Assembly: GCA_022565015.1 (NCBI GenBank)
Contig: JADFKI010000013.1
Coordinates: 1 to 25,774, forward strand
Length of the DNA: 25,774 nt
Direction of reading: 5' to 3'
Source of the DNA: Chloroflexota bacterium
GTDB taxonomy: Bacteria > Chloroflexota > Dehalococcoidia > Lucifugimonadales > JADFKI01
Part shown: positions 16,991 to 23,832 of the stretch, one piece after another
Numbering within the stretch: the first letter of the stretch is position 1
Layout: each line of letters opens with the position of its first letter
Notes under the pieces: model-generated
The model's database searches: none
The model's input: only the letters and a program-made list of their open reading frames with translations
Told to the model about the DNA's origin: nothing
Program-made: the position numbers and the translations under genes

Positions 16991-18058
16991 TTAGCTGTGG
17001 GCTTCTCCGCCGTGGCTCAAGGTTGCCATGGTCGCGAATACCAGGGTTAGCATCGCGAATATGAAGGCCTGGATCATGCCTACGAACAGCTCCAGTCCAA
17101 GGAACGGAATTATTCCGAAAAGCGGCAGCAGGAACGCCATCGCGATGAGAAGGACCTCGCCGGCAAAGATGTTCCCGAACAGACGGAATGTGAAGCTGAT
17201 GACCCTAGCGATCTCGCCGATTCCCTCGAGGATGCCGACGAATAGACCGATCGGGCCCGCCTTGAAGTTGATGAACTTGCCCAGATGCCCGAAGAGTCCC
17301 AGCGTGGTGAATCCCCAGAAGTGCACCATGAACATGGCGACCAGGGCAATCGCCAGAGTGGTGTTGACGTCCGTGTTGGCGCTTCTCAAGAACGGAATCA
17401 GGTGTCCGGCCTGCCTTCCCTCGCCCGCGCCGTGGGCTTCCTCGTAGTCCGCCGCCGTGAAGCCGTCCGCCGGAAGCGACCCAAATGCCATATATCCGAA
17501 TGCGCCGTCGCCCTCGAAGACCTGCAAGCGGATATCTTCGAGATTGGCGTCGCCGTCCCCGGCAGCTTCTTCGGCGTGGTGTATGAGCTCCTCGGCGGGC
17601 TCGATCCAGCCTATGGTGCCGAAGCCCGGAAGAATACCCATCCAGTTTGCCGCCATTACAAAGAAAAAGATGGTCATGACCAGCGGGAAGAATTTTCTGG
17701 CCCTCTCCGCGCCGGCAATGGCCTCGCACAGGCTCAGGAAGAACTCGATGAAGACCTCGACGAGGTTCTGCAGGCCCCTCGGGACCTCCTGGAGGTTTCG
17801 CGTGGCGAAGTACGAACCGACGATCAGCACGAGAACCGTGGCCCAGGTGGTGATCATCGTGTTCATCAAGGTGAAGCCGGGGAAGAGCTCGCCGGGAATG
17901 GCCGGCTCGGCGGGAAGCTGTATGACGGCAATTGGAGAGCTAAGGAATCCGAGTCCGAAGGCCTTACCCAAGGCCCCGCCCGCGAGGCTAACGAGAACCG
18001 CAATGACTGCAACTATGAGCCCCACAAGTAGCTTGGGGTTACTCAAGAGTTTGGACAC
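16991..18058 (-). CDS. atpB: ATP synthase F0 a subunit (enlarged)
   Basis: Stator channel of F0 that delivers protons to the c-ring. The 355-residue protein is longer than the usual 230-290. The essential Arg is R292 in ISFTFRLFGNIFAGE, and PFLRSANTDVNTTLAIAL (about 222-239) is the conserved segment before it. The extra length comes from an acidic, His-containing hydrophilic insert at about 153-220, between the ANWMGILPGFGTIGW segment and PFLRSAN, which places it in an extramembrane loop. There is also a first membrane helix at about 10-30. The start is GTG 18058, with GAAGGG upstream. It follows atpZ by 19 bases. Confidence 0.94.
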   Translation of the reverse strand: MSKLLSNPKLLVGLIVAVIAVLVSLAGGALGKAFGLGFLSSPIAVIQLPAEPAIPGELFPGFTLMNTMITTWATVLVLIVGSYFATRNLQEVPRGLQNLVEVFIEFFLSLCEAIAGAERARKFFPLVMTIFFFVMAANWMGILPGFGTIGWIEPAEELIHHAEEAAGDGDANLEDIRLQVFEGDGAFGYMAFGSLPADGFTAADYEEAHGAGEGRQAGHLIPFLRSANTDVNTTLAIALVAMFMVHFWGFTTLGLFGHLGKFINFKAGPIGLFVGILEGIGEIARVISFTFRLFGNIFAGEVLLIAMAFLLPLFGIIPFLGLELFVGMIQAFIFAMLTLVFATMATLSHGGEAHS

Positions 18059-18077
18059 TATTGTTCCCTTCTCGGTG

Positions 18078-18296
18078 TTACTCGGATGGCCCGGAGAGCA
18101 CTGCCATTAGCATTCGATACATGCCCGCGATGGCTACCGCTAAGCCCAGCCCTAGTCCCACAAGAGTAAATAAGGGGCTGAGTCCTAGCTGGCGGTCCAG
18201 CCACAGACCCCCAAAACTTCCTCCTCCGATGCAGACAGCCACATACCAACCGATGCCTACGAGCCGGAGTATAGTTGCCGTTTTAGTGGGGTTCAT
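18078..18296 (-). CDS. atpZ: AtpZ/AtpI-like F0 accessory membrane protein
   Basis: 72-residue protein with two predicted membrane helices (about 12-30 and 42-66), joined by GGLWLDRQLGLSPLFTLVGLG. This is the signature of the AtpZ/DUF2536-like 'putative F0F1-ATPase subunit' family encoded at the head of atp operons. Relatives have been linked to Mg2+/Ca2+ transport or c-ring assembly, but the role here is inferred from position. The ATG at 18296 follows GGAGGG. It is the first gene after the atp promoter, whose predicted transcription start lies about 19 bases upstream. Confidence 0.85.
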   Translation of the reverse strand: MNPTKTATILRLVGIGWYVAVCIGGGSFGGLWLDRQLGLSPLFTLVGLGLGLAVAIAGMYRMLMAVLSGPSE

Positions 18297-18315
18297 CGGG
18301 GCCCCCTCCGGAAGC

Positions 18316-18333
18316 TTGTGTAGTATATCACAA
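18316..18333. promoter_or_regulatory. Rex operator overlapping the atp operon -10 box
   Basis: Minus-strand TTGTGATATACTACACAA matches TTGTGA-N6-TCACAA at 11 of 12 defined positions. Its central six bases are the TATACT -10 hexamer, so bound Rex would block RNA polymerase. With rex itself at the far end of the operon, this predicts redox control of ATP synthase. Confidence 0.7.
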
Positions 18334-18351
18334 GCAAAATCTGAGGGTCAA
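18322..18351 (-). promoter_or_regulatory. Sigma70-type promoter of the ATP synthase operon
   Basis: On the minus strand, TTGACC (18351-18346), an 18-base spacer and TATACT (18327-18322), each 5 of 6 to consensus. Transcription would start near 18315, leaving a ~19-base leader containing the GGAGGG of atpZ. Confidence 0.7.
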
Positions 18352-18499
18352 TTTAGTTTTTGGGGCTCATTTTGCGCTCCCCCGGGCTCGCACAACCGGG
18401 CGGACAGGCAACACTTTCGTAGGGGTTTCTCTGCTAGCCGGGATTTCTTGTTATCAAGAAGCCAAATACAATGATGATACGGATACGCCCCCATCCTAA

Positions 18500-18530
18500 C
18501 CTTTCCCCGAAATGGGGGAAGGGATTTTTT
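18500..18530 (+). terminator. Orphan plus-strand terminator-like hairpin
   Basis: CCTTTCCCC (18500-18508) pairs with GGGGGAAGG (18514-18522) over GAAAT, followed by six T at 18525-18530. No plus-strand gene lies upstream, so it may be a repeat-family hairpin rather than a working terminator. It adjoins the repeat copy at 18534. Confidence 0.45.
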
Positions 18531-18533
18531 GCT

Positions 18534-18553
18534 CGGACCGATTCTTCGGAGAG
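18534..18553 (+). repeat. Copy of the interspersed repeat seen in the atp operon
   Basis: CGGACCGATTCTTCGGAGAG differs at one base from 15915-15934. It then diverges (TTGAGCC against CTTGTCGAACC). Confidence 0.6.
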
Positions 18554-18578
18554 TTGAGCCGCAAACTGGGCTGAAACC

Positions 18579-18609
18579 AAAAATCCCCGCTGCTGGGAGC
18601 GAGGATTTT
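18579..18609 (-). terminator. Intrinsic terminator after the BFN-domain gene
   Basis: On the minus strand AAAATCCTCGCT (18609-18598) pairs with AGCGGGGATTTT (18591-18580) as a 12-bp stem with one G-T pair and a 6-base loop. It ends in five T. It lies about 40 bases after the BFN stop. Confidence 0.75.
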
Positions 18610-18648
18610 CGTTGGTAAATCTGCCTTAAGACCACAGGTGTTAGCCGT

Positions 18649-19215
18649 TCAATTGTTGGTGGAGGGGTTGTCCTCCGAGCCGATGTCCTCCAGGTCGAGC
18701 TGACCTATGAAGTCCTGGAACGCCGAAAGGCCCTTGAGCTCTTCTTCTCTTACAGGCCTATCTTCCCGGACCTCGTTCGTCTCTTGGCCTGGAATCACGG
18801 GCTTGCCCGACTCCATATCCATCTGAACGCCCGCCTTCTCCACCACGGAGCTCTCCGCGAATATCGGGGCCTTGGTCCTGACGGCCAGGGCTAGCGCGTC
18901 ACTGGGACGAGAGTCTATTTCCAACGTCGAGCCGTTAAGCTTGAGCACGATCTTCGCGTAAAAGGTATCGTCGCTCAGGTCCGAGACCAGGATATGCTCG
19001 ACCGTGGCTCCCAGAGAAGTGATGATGGCGCCCAGAAGATCGTGCGTAAGCGGTCGCGGTACGTCCACGTCCTGTAGCTTCAGCGCGATCGCATCCGCCT
19101 CGGTGGGACCGATCCAAATCGGCAGGTATTTGTCGGCGTCCTTGACGCGCAGAATCACTACCCTCTGGTAGTTCATCAGGCTCACACGTATGCTGTCAAT
19201 GATGAGCTCCAACAT
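18649..19215 (-). CDS. Bifunctional nuclease (BFN/DUF151) domain protein
   Basis: 188-residue protein with an N-terminal BFN domain (about 1-135). Motifs include VVILRVKDADKYLPIWIGPTEA, DLLGAIITSLGA, DDTFYAKI and the hallmark IDSRPSDALALAVR (about 105-118). Plant BFN proteins degrade RNA and DNA, but bacterial members are poorly characterised and the activity here is not proven. Residues 140-188 form an acidic, probably flexible tail ending in DIGSEDNPSTNN. The ATG at 19215 is selected because AAGGAGG precedes it by nine bases; the upstream ATG at 19236 overlaps that site. It has its own promoter (19254-19282) and terminator, so it is a single-gene unit. Confidence 0.88.
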   Translation of the reverse strand: MLELIIDSIRVSLMNYQRVVILRVKDADKYLPIWIGPTEADAIALKLQDVDVPRPLTHDLLGAIITSLGATVEHILVSDLSDDTFYAKIVLKLNGSTLEIDSRPSDALALAVRTKAPIFAESSVVEKAGVQMDMESGKPVIPGQETNEVREDRPVREEELKGLSAFQDFIGQLDLEDIGSEDNPSTNN

Positions 19216-19253
19216 TACCCCAGACCTCCTTGTCATCCGCGAAACGCTCAGCC

Positions 19254-19282
19254 ATTTTATTCATATACCCGGGCAGTGTCAA
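19254..19282 (-). promoter_or_regulatory. Sigma70-type promoter of the BFN-domain gene
   Basis: On the minus strand, a perfect TTGACA (19282-19277), 17-base spacer and TAAAAT (19259-19254, 5 of 6). Predicted start near 19247, about 30 bases before the ATG. Confidence 0.7.
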
Positions 19283-19394
19283 CGCTGTAAGCGTGTAAAA
19301 CCGTCATTTTCCCCAGGGTATCTAAGATGGCCATCGGGATCGACAATCCCCTCGCTTATCCCCTCTTTGACTGATAAACCTATGACATTGACCA

Positions 19395-19586
19395 TTAAAC
19401 TTTAGGCGCGTTTACGGTCTTCACACGCCGTTCCAGGGCCGACCGCGATAGCATCACCCGCCGCTCGCAACCCTTGCAGACGATGCCTATGTCCGCGCCC
19501 AGCCTGACCACGGCCCACTCGTAGCTTCCGCAGGGGTGGGCCTTCTTCAGTCGCACGATGTCCTCGAGCTTTAAGTCTAACACCAT
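19395..19586 (-). CDS. DUF951 family protein
   Basis: 63-residue protein of the DUF951 family, unknown function. The core is LEDIVRLKKAHPCGSYEWAV, then VRLGADIGIVCKGCERRVMLSRSALERRVK, which matches the whole family. Cys19, Cys37 and Cys40 could bind metal with the nearby His17, and the fold is predicted SH3-like in the family. Its ATG overlaps the end of pyrF by 10 bases (pyrF stop at 19577-19579), so it is translated with pyrF. Pairing with a pyrimidine gene may simply be operon packing. Confidence 0.88.
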   Translation of the reverse strand: MVLDLKLEDIVRLKKAHPCGSYEWAVVRLGADIGIVCKGCERRVMLSRSALERRVKTVNAPKV

Positions 19587-20419
19587 CCCCTACCCTCAGT
19601 GGCAAGGACCCGATTAATCGACGCCCGGAGGTCCTCCGTAGCCGAGCGGGCCGCGCTTGCGAAGTCGCTCTTATCGCTGGATGCGTACAGGATTCCCCTG
19701 GAAGAGCTGATCAGCATGTTGGGCCGGTCCGCGTCCAACCCGAACCTCACCGAGCTATCCAGCTCCCCAGTCTGAGCGCCGACGCCGGGCACGAGTATCG
19801 GCATTCCCGGACAGTTAGACCGAACTGCCTTGAGCTCCTCCGGATATGTCGCGCCGACGACAAGGCCCACGTTGCCACGTCTGTTCCAGCCCCCGACCAC
19901 TCTTGACATCCAGTCGTAGTAGGGCATCTTTTCACCGTCGCACGTAGCTACGGCCACATCCTGAAGCTCGCGGGCGCTGGGATTGGACGAGCGGCACCAG
20001 ACGAACACGGCCCTGTCTTCATATTCCAGGAATGGCTCGAGGGCCTCTCCGCCGGCGAAGCCGTTTACAGTGACGGCATCGAAGCCCCAGAAGTCGAACA
20101 GCGCCCTGGCGTGGTGGACGTTGGTCGAGTCGATGTCTCCCCGCTTGGCGTCCCCCACGACCATCACATCGGGCGCGACCTTACGAATGTAGTCCACGGT
20201 CGCCCTCAGGGATTCGAGCCCCTGGATGCCCCGGGACTCGTAAAACGCGAGGTTGGGCTTGTAGGCGCATACGAGGTCTCTCGTGGCGTCGATTATCGCC
20301 CTGTTGAAGTCGAACACGTCGCTTACGGGCATGCGTTCAGGGTCCGGGTCAAGCCCAATGCAGACCAGACTCTCGTTCTTGGACGATACGGCCGCGAGAC
20401 GGTCGATAAACTTCTTCAA
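19577..20419 (-). CDS. pyrF: Orotidine 5'-phosphate decarboxylase (long, PyrF type 2)
   Basis: Converts OMP to UMP, the last step of de novo pyrimidine synthesis. The 280-residue protein belongs to the longer OMPDC class, with CIGLDPDPERMP, YKPNLAFYESRG, and the catalytic DAKRGDI followed by STNVHHA (about 90-103). SSNPSA and LVPGVGAQTGEL are also typical. TTG 20419 is preferred because GGAG lies five bases upstream. The GTG at 20425 overlaps that Shine-Dalgarno and would add two residues. It is transcribed from 20452-20480 and is divergent from sfsA. It overlaps the DUF951 gene downstream. Confidence 0.94.
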   Translation of the reverse strand: MKKFIDRLAAVSSKNESLVCIGLDPDPERMPVSDVFDFNRAIIDATRDLVCAYKPNLAFYESRGIQGLESLRATVDYIRKVAPDVMVVGDAKRGDIDSTNVHHARALFDFWGFDAVTVNGFAGGEALEPFLEYEDRAVFVWCRSSNPSARELQDVAVATCDGEKMPYYDWMSRVVGGWNRRGNVGLVVGATYPEELKAVRSNCPGMPILVPGVGAQTGELDSSVRFGLDADRPNMLISSSRGILYASSDKSDFASAARSATEDLRASINRVLATEGRGWC

Positions 20420-20451
20420 GTCCACTCCATGACGCCAACAAGCTTACATCC

Positions 20452-20480
20452 AGTTTAGTTGTTGAACGAACACGCGGCAA
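20452..20480 (-). promoter_or_regulatory. Candidate pyrF promoter
   Basis: On the minus strand, TTGCCG (20480-20475), 17-base spacer and TAAACT (20457-20452), each 4 of 6. Its -35 lies back to back with the -35 of the sfsA promoter. Confidence 0.4.
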
Positions 20481-20481
20481 G

Positions 20482-20510
20482 TTGTTCTCGCGGCTTCGCG
20501 GTGCTAGCAT
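20482..20510 (+). promoter_or_regulatory. Candidate sfsA promoter
   Basis: TTGTTC (20482-20487), 17-base spacer and TAGCAT (20505-20510). Predicted start near 20517, 13 bases before the short leader ORF. Confidence 0.42.
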
Positions 20511-20529
20511 TTTCTCGGACAGGCTTTTG

Positions 20530-20592
20530 ATGAACGACGATCGGATTCAGATACCCGATTTCAGCTCGAAGGGCACCGCAGAAAAACCCTGA
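20530..20592 (+). CDS. Possible 20-residue leader peptide coupled to sfsA
   Basis: ATG 20530 opens a 20-codon frame (MNDDRIQIPDFSSKGTAEKP) whose stop overlaps the sfsA start as TGATG (20590-20594). sfsA has no Shine-Dalgarno of its own near ATG 20592, so reinitiation from this short frame is a simple way to translate it. Only AGG is seen before ATG 20530. It may be real or chance; conservation would decide. Confidence 0.35.
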   Translation: MNDDRIQIPDFSSKGTAEKP

Positions 20593-21293
20593 TGAAACTT
20601 CCGCAACCACTGGTCCGGGCCGAATTCGTGACACGTCTCAACCGCTTCGCGCTGGCTGCAATTGTCGAAGGCGAAGAGGTGGTCGCTCACGTCGCGAACT
20701 CCGGGCGTCTGGAGGAGCTGCTTCTGCCGGCTAACCCGCTATACCTGTCGCACGCGCCCGAGGGCTCGCTGCGCAAAACGGGCTTCGACCTTGTTCTCGT
20801 GGAGGTGGACGGCACGCTGGTCTCCGCCGACGCCCGGCTGCCGAATCGTCTCGTGGAAGAGGCCATCATGTCCGACGGGATAGAACAATTTTCGGGCTAC
20901 ATGGACCGCAGGCGTGAGGTGACCCACGGCAAGAGTCGGTTCGACTTCATGCTGAGCACGGGCGACGAGCGCCTCTTCGTGGAGGTGAAGTCGGTGACGC
21001 TGGTTGAAGACGGCGTGGGTCTGTTTCCCGACTCACCGACCACCAGGGGCCGCAAGCACGTCCAGGGGTTGAGGGAGATCGTTTTGGAAGGCGGCAGAGG
21101 TGCGGTGGTCTTTGTCGTGCAGAGGCCGGACGTGAAAGGCTTCTCGCCCAATAATTCGGCGGACCCGGAGTTCTGGGAGGCAATGGACGAGGCGATGGAG
21201 GCGGGCGTGGAGGCATACGCCTTCCGGTGCAGCGTCAACATGTCCAGTATCGCGATTCAAGCGCAGATTCCCATCTTGAAGGAGCGACGTTAG
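20592..21293 (+). CDS. sfsA: SfsA family DNA-binding/nuclease protein
   Basis: SfsA proteins were named for effects on sugar fermentation and contain an OB-like N-terminal domain and a PD-(D/E)xK-type nuclease domain. The 233-residue protein shows VRAEFVTRLNRFALAA, AHVANSGRLEELLLP, KSRFDFML (about 116-123) and VEVKSVTLV (about 132-140); the Asp in RFDFML and the Glu-x-Lys in VEVKS are the expected metal-site residues. TTRGRKHVQGL follows. The sequence TAG-TTG joins it to the next gene without a gap, so both form an operon. Its in vivo role is unclear in any species. Confidence 0.93.
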   Translation: MKLPQPLVRAEFVTRLNRFALAAIVEGEEVVAHVANSGRLEELLLPANPLYLSHAPEGSLRKTGFDLVLVEVDGTLVSADARLPNRLVEEAIMSDGIEQFSGYMDRRREVTHGKSRFDFMLSTGDERLFVEVKSVTLVEDGVGLFPDSPTTRGRKHVQGLREIVLEGGRGAVVFVVQRPDVKGFSPNNSADPEFWEAMDEAMEAGVEAYAFRCSVNMSSIAIQAQIPILKERR

Positions 21294-21974
21294 TTGGACG
21301 CAAAGCCGCATAGAGACCTGCTGGAGGAGCTGTACGAGCGCCTGCTCGAGTTCCACGGCCCGCAGCACTGGTGGCCCGGCGACGGCTGGTTCGAGATCAT
21401 GGTCGGCGCCGTGCTGACCCAGGCCGCTTCGTGGAAAAACGTGGAGATGGCGCTGGGGAATCTCAAGGCCGCCGGCGTCCTGTCCCCAGAGTCGATTCGC
21501 CGGATGGATGGGGACGAGCTCGCAGCCTTGCTTTACCCGAGCGGCTACTACAACTCAAAGGCAAAGAAGCTCAAGTCGCTGGCGCAATTTATCGGCGACC
21601 GTTTTTCCGACTCCGTCGAGCGCCTGAAAGAGAAAGACGTTCTGATGCTTCGCGAAGAGCTTCTGGGGATCCATGGGGTCGGCCGGGAGACCGCCGACGC
21701 CATACTTCTTTACGCCGTCGGCAAGGCCAGGTTTGTCGTCGACAACTATACGAAACGCATTCTTTCCAGAATCGGGGCTATCGAGAAAGATGCGTCGTAC
21801 TCCTCGATTCAACGGCTGTTCGAGGAAAACCTCGCGCCTGAGATAGAAAAATACTCTGAATATCACGCGCTGCTGGTCAGGCACGGCAACTCCGTTTGCA
21901 CGACCAAGCCGACGTGCGACCGGTGCTGCCTCGCCGACCTCTGCGAGACCGGCCGTCGTGCCCTGGGGACCTGA
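21294..21974 (+). CDS. Endonuclease III-like DNA glycosylase (COG2231 type, lacks AP-lyase lysine)
   Basis: HhH-GPD superfamily base-excision repair protein of 226 residues. The helix-hairpin-helix is LLGIHGVGRETADAI (about 123-137) and the catalytic Asp is D150 in FVVDNYTKR. The lysine that gives Nth its AP-lyase activity (GVGRKTA) is Glu132 here, as in monofunctional members such as the MagIII group, so a glycosylase without lyase function is inferred. C202, C208, C211 and C217 give CX5CX2CX5C, a probable 4Fe-4S site with the first spacing one shorter than in Nth. The start is TTG 21294 directly after the sfsA stop, with AAGGAG nine bases upstream. It converges on modC with a 14-base gap. 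Confidence 0.85.
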   Translation: MDAKPHRDLLEELYERLLEFHGPQHWWPGDGWFEIMVGAVLTQAASWKNVEMALGNLKAAGVLSPESIRRMDGDELAALLYPSGYYNSKAKKLKSLAQFIGDRFSDSVERLKEKDVLMLREELLGIHGVGRETADAILLYAVGKARFVVDNYTKRILSRIGAIEKDASYSSIQRLFEENLAPEIEKYSEYHALLVRHGNSVCTTKPTCDRCCLADLCETGRRALGT

Positions 21975-21988
21975 CAGGCGGCAGGACG

Positions 21989-23110
21989 TCAGTCCAGGTC
22001 GTTGGGGCTGTCCAGGACCATTATGCTGTTCGTCTTTATGATGAGGTAAGCGGCGGATCCGGGCCTCAGACCCAGGTCCCTCATGGAGCCCTGGGTTATC
22101 TCCACGATCATTCTGGTCCCTATGTCCGTATAGACCAGCACCCTCGGGCCCAGCACATGCACCTCTTCGACCGTTGACTCGATGATGTTTCTTGCGCTCG
22201 TTCTCGGTGGCTTATCAACGCTCATTATTATGTCGCCGGCCCGGATGGAGACCATGACGCGTGCGCCGTTTGGCCGAAAGACCTCCGGCGCAAGCAGCGT
22301 GGCCGACCCGACCCTCAGCTTCGCCAGGCCCTCCTCCGACGCCTGCTCCACGACCTCGGCCTCGATCAGGTTCTCCAGCGTGGCGTAGTCGGCCAGTGCC
22401 GAGACATCCGGGTGTACCAGGACCTGGGATGGTCTCCCCTGGGCGACCTTGCGTCCTTTGGATAATACGAGCACCGAGTCGGCCAGGGCCATGACCTCAG
22501 ATATGGAGTGGGAGACGTATATCATCGGCATGTCCAGCTCCCTTCTCACGTTCTTCAGGTGCGAGATTATGGTCCCGCGAAACGGGCCGTCCAGGGAGGC
22601 CAGGGGCTCGTCCAGCAGCAGCAGGTCCGGTGAGGCGGCAAGCGCCCTGGCCAGGGCAACCCTCTGACGTTCGCCGCCGGACAGGCTGGTGACGCGGCGC
22701 TCCATCAGCGGTCCCAGCTGCAACAGCGTCAAGAGCTGGTCAAGGTCGACCGTTCTGAGACTCTCATGCGACAGCTTGTAGCCGTATAAGACGTTCTCCT
22801 TGACGCTCATGTGGGGGAACAGCGCTGAGTCCTGGAATACGTACCCGAAGCGCCGCTTTTCGGCCGGAACATTCTTGCGCGGGGAGCTTGAATAGTACGG
22901 CCGTCCGCGAAAGTGGATCTCGCCTCTGTCGGGCGAATCAAGACCGGCGATGCAGTTGAGAAGGGTCGTCTTGCCGCCGCCCGACGGCCCGAATATGGCC
23001 GTCACACCGGGGGGGAATTCGGCCTCGCACTGGAGCGTAAAATCGGGGTAGCGCTTTTCGATATTGAAGGACAGCAGGGTCTCGGAAGGAGGCTCCGTCT
23101 TCTCTTTCAT
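21989..23110 (-). CDS. modC: Molybdate ABC transporter ATP-binding protein
   Basis: ATPase that powers molybdate (or tungstate) uptake. The 373-residue protein has Walker A GPSGGGKT (41-48), Q-loop YVFQDSALFPHMSV, ABC signature LSGGERQ (143-149), Walker B LLLLDEP (163-169) and switch His201 in YVSHSISE. After about residue 225 comes a MOP/TOBE-type regulatory domain, typical of ModC. The ATG at 23110 follows GGAGAGTAGGGC. It follows modB by 22 bases and is last in the modA-B-C order. Confidence 0.93.
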   Translation of the reverse strand: MKEKTEPPSETLLSFNIEKRYPDFTLQCEAEFPPGVTAIFGPSGGGKTTLLNCIAGLDSPDRGEIHFRGRPYYSSSPRKNVPAEKRRFGYVFQDSALFPHMSVKENVLYGYKLSHESLRTVDLDQLLTLLQLGPLMERRVTSLSGGERQRVALARALAASPDLLLLDEPLASLDGPFRGTIISHLKNVRRELDMPMIYVSHSISEVMALADSVLVLSKGRKVAQGRPSQVLVHPDVSALADYATLENLIEAEVVEQASEEGLAKLRVGSATLLAPEVFRPNGARVMVSIRAGDIIMSVDKPPRTSARNIIESTVEEVHVLGPRVLVYTDIGTRMIVEITQGSMRDLGLRPGSAAYLIIKTNSIMVLDSPNDLD

Positions 23111-23132
23111 GCCCTACTCTCCAGCGAACGAC

Positions 23133-23792
23133 TCATGCCCTGCGCTCCAACAGCCAGTTGTGCATCAATAGCGTTACGACGGCGAGCGCGATCGAAATGG
23201 CGGCGAACCTCATGGCGGTGTCATTGTCCCCTAGCTGAACGCCCGAGAATATCGCCAGGGGGATGGTCTGGGTCTTGCCGGGGATGTTGCCGGCGACGAC
23301 TATCGTCGCTCCGAACTCGCTCAGGGCCCTGACGAAGCCGAGCAGCACCCCGGCCAGCATGCCCCTGTACGCCAGGGGAATCGTGATGGTCATGATCACC
23401 CTCATGGTGCCCGCTCCAAGGCTACGTGCGGACATCTCGAACCTCTCGTCCACGCCGTCCATCGCGACCATGATAGCCCTCGCCATGAGCGGAAAGGCTA
23501 CGATGGCCGAGGCCAGCGCGGCGGCCACCCACGTGAAGACGACGTCCAGACCGAAGGCGCTGTGAAGGAAACCGCCGATCGGTCCGTTGCGACCCAGCAG
23601 AATCAGAAGGAAATAGCCGATGGCGACGGGAGGCACGGCCAGAGGCAGCGACGCCAGGACATCCAGAATAGTCCTCCCCCTGATGCGCTTCTTGACTATC
23701 AGCCAGCTGAGCGCCAGGGCGATTGGAAAGTCTATCAACGTGGCGACGAGGGCGATTTGTAGGGTGATGCCCACGATGCCCCAGGTATTCAA
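23133..23792 (-). CDS. modB: Molybdate ABC transporter permease
   Basis: 219-residue inner-membrane permease with about five or six membrane helices. It carries the ModB segment ALPLAVPPVAIGYFLLILLGRNGPIG-like region (about 50-75) and the ABC-contact loop ARSLGAGTMRVIMTITIPLA, followed by GFVRALSEFGATIVVAGNIPGKTQTIPLAI, diagnostic of the ModB/CysT group. The start is TTG 23792 with AGGAG ten bases upstream. It lies between modA (40-base gap) and modC. Confidence 0.92.
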   Translation of the reverse strand: MNTWGIVGITLQIALVATLIDFPIALALSWLIVKKRIRGRTILDVLASLPLAVPPVAIGYFLLILLGRNGPIGGFLHSAFGLDVVFTWVAAALASAIVAFPLMARAIMVAMDGVDERFEMSARSLGAGTMRVIMTITIPLAYRGMLAGVLLGFVRALSEFGATIVVAGNIPGKTQTIPLAIFSGVQLGDNDTAMRFAAISIALAVVTLLMHNWLLERRA

Positions 23793-23832
23793 CGGTATAT
23801 CGCTCCTAACGCCATGATATCGGCTTTGACCT

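Larger units (their letters stand above)
18297..18648. other. Intergenic region between the BFN gene and the atp operon
   Basis: 352 bases containing, from the atp side, the atp promoter with its Rex box (18316-18351), a TTCTTG-TTAT-CAAGAA hairpin near 18447-18462, a plus-strand terminator-like hairpin (18500-18530), a copy of the interspersed repeat (18534-18553), and the BFN-gene terminator (18579-18609). No gene is supported. Confidence 0.7.
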
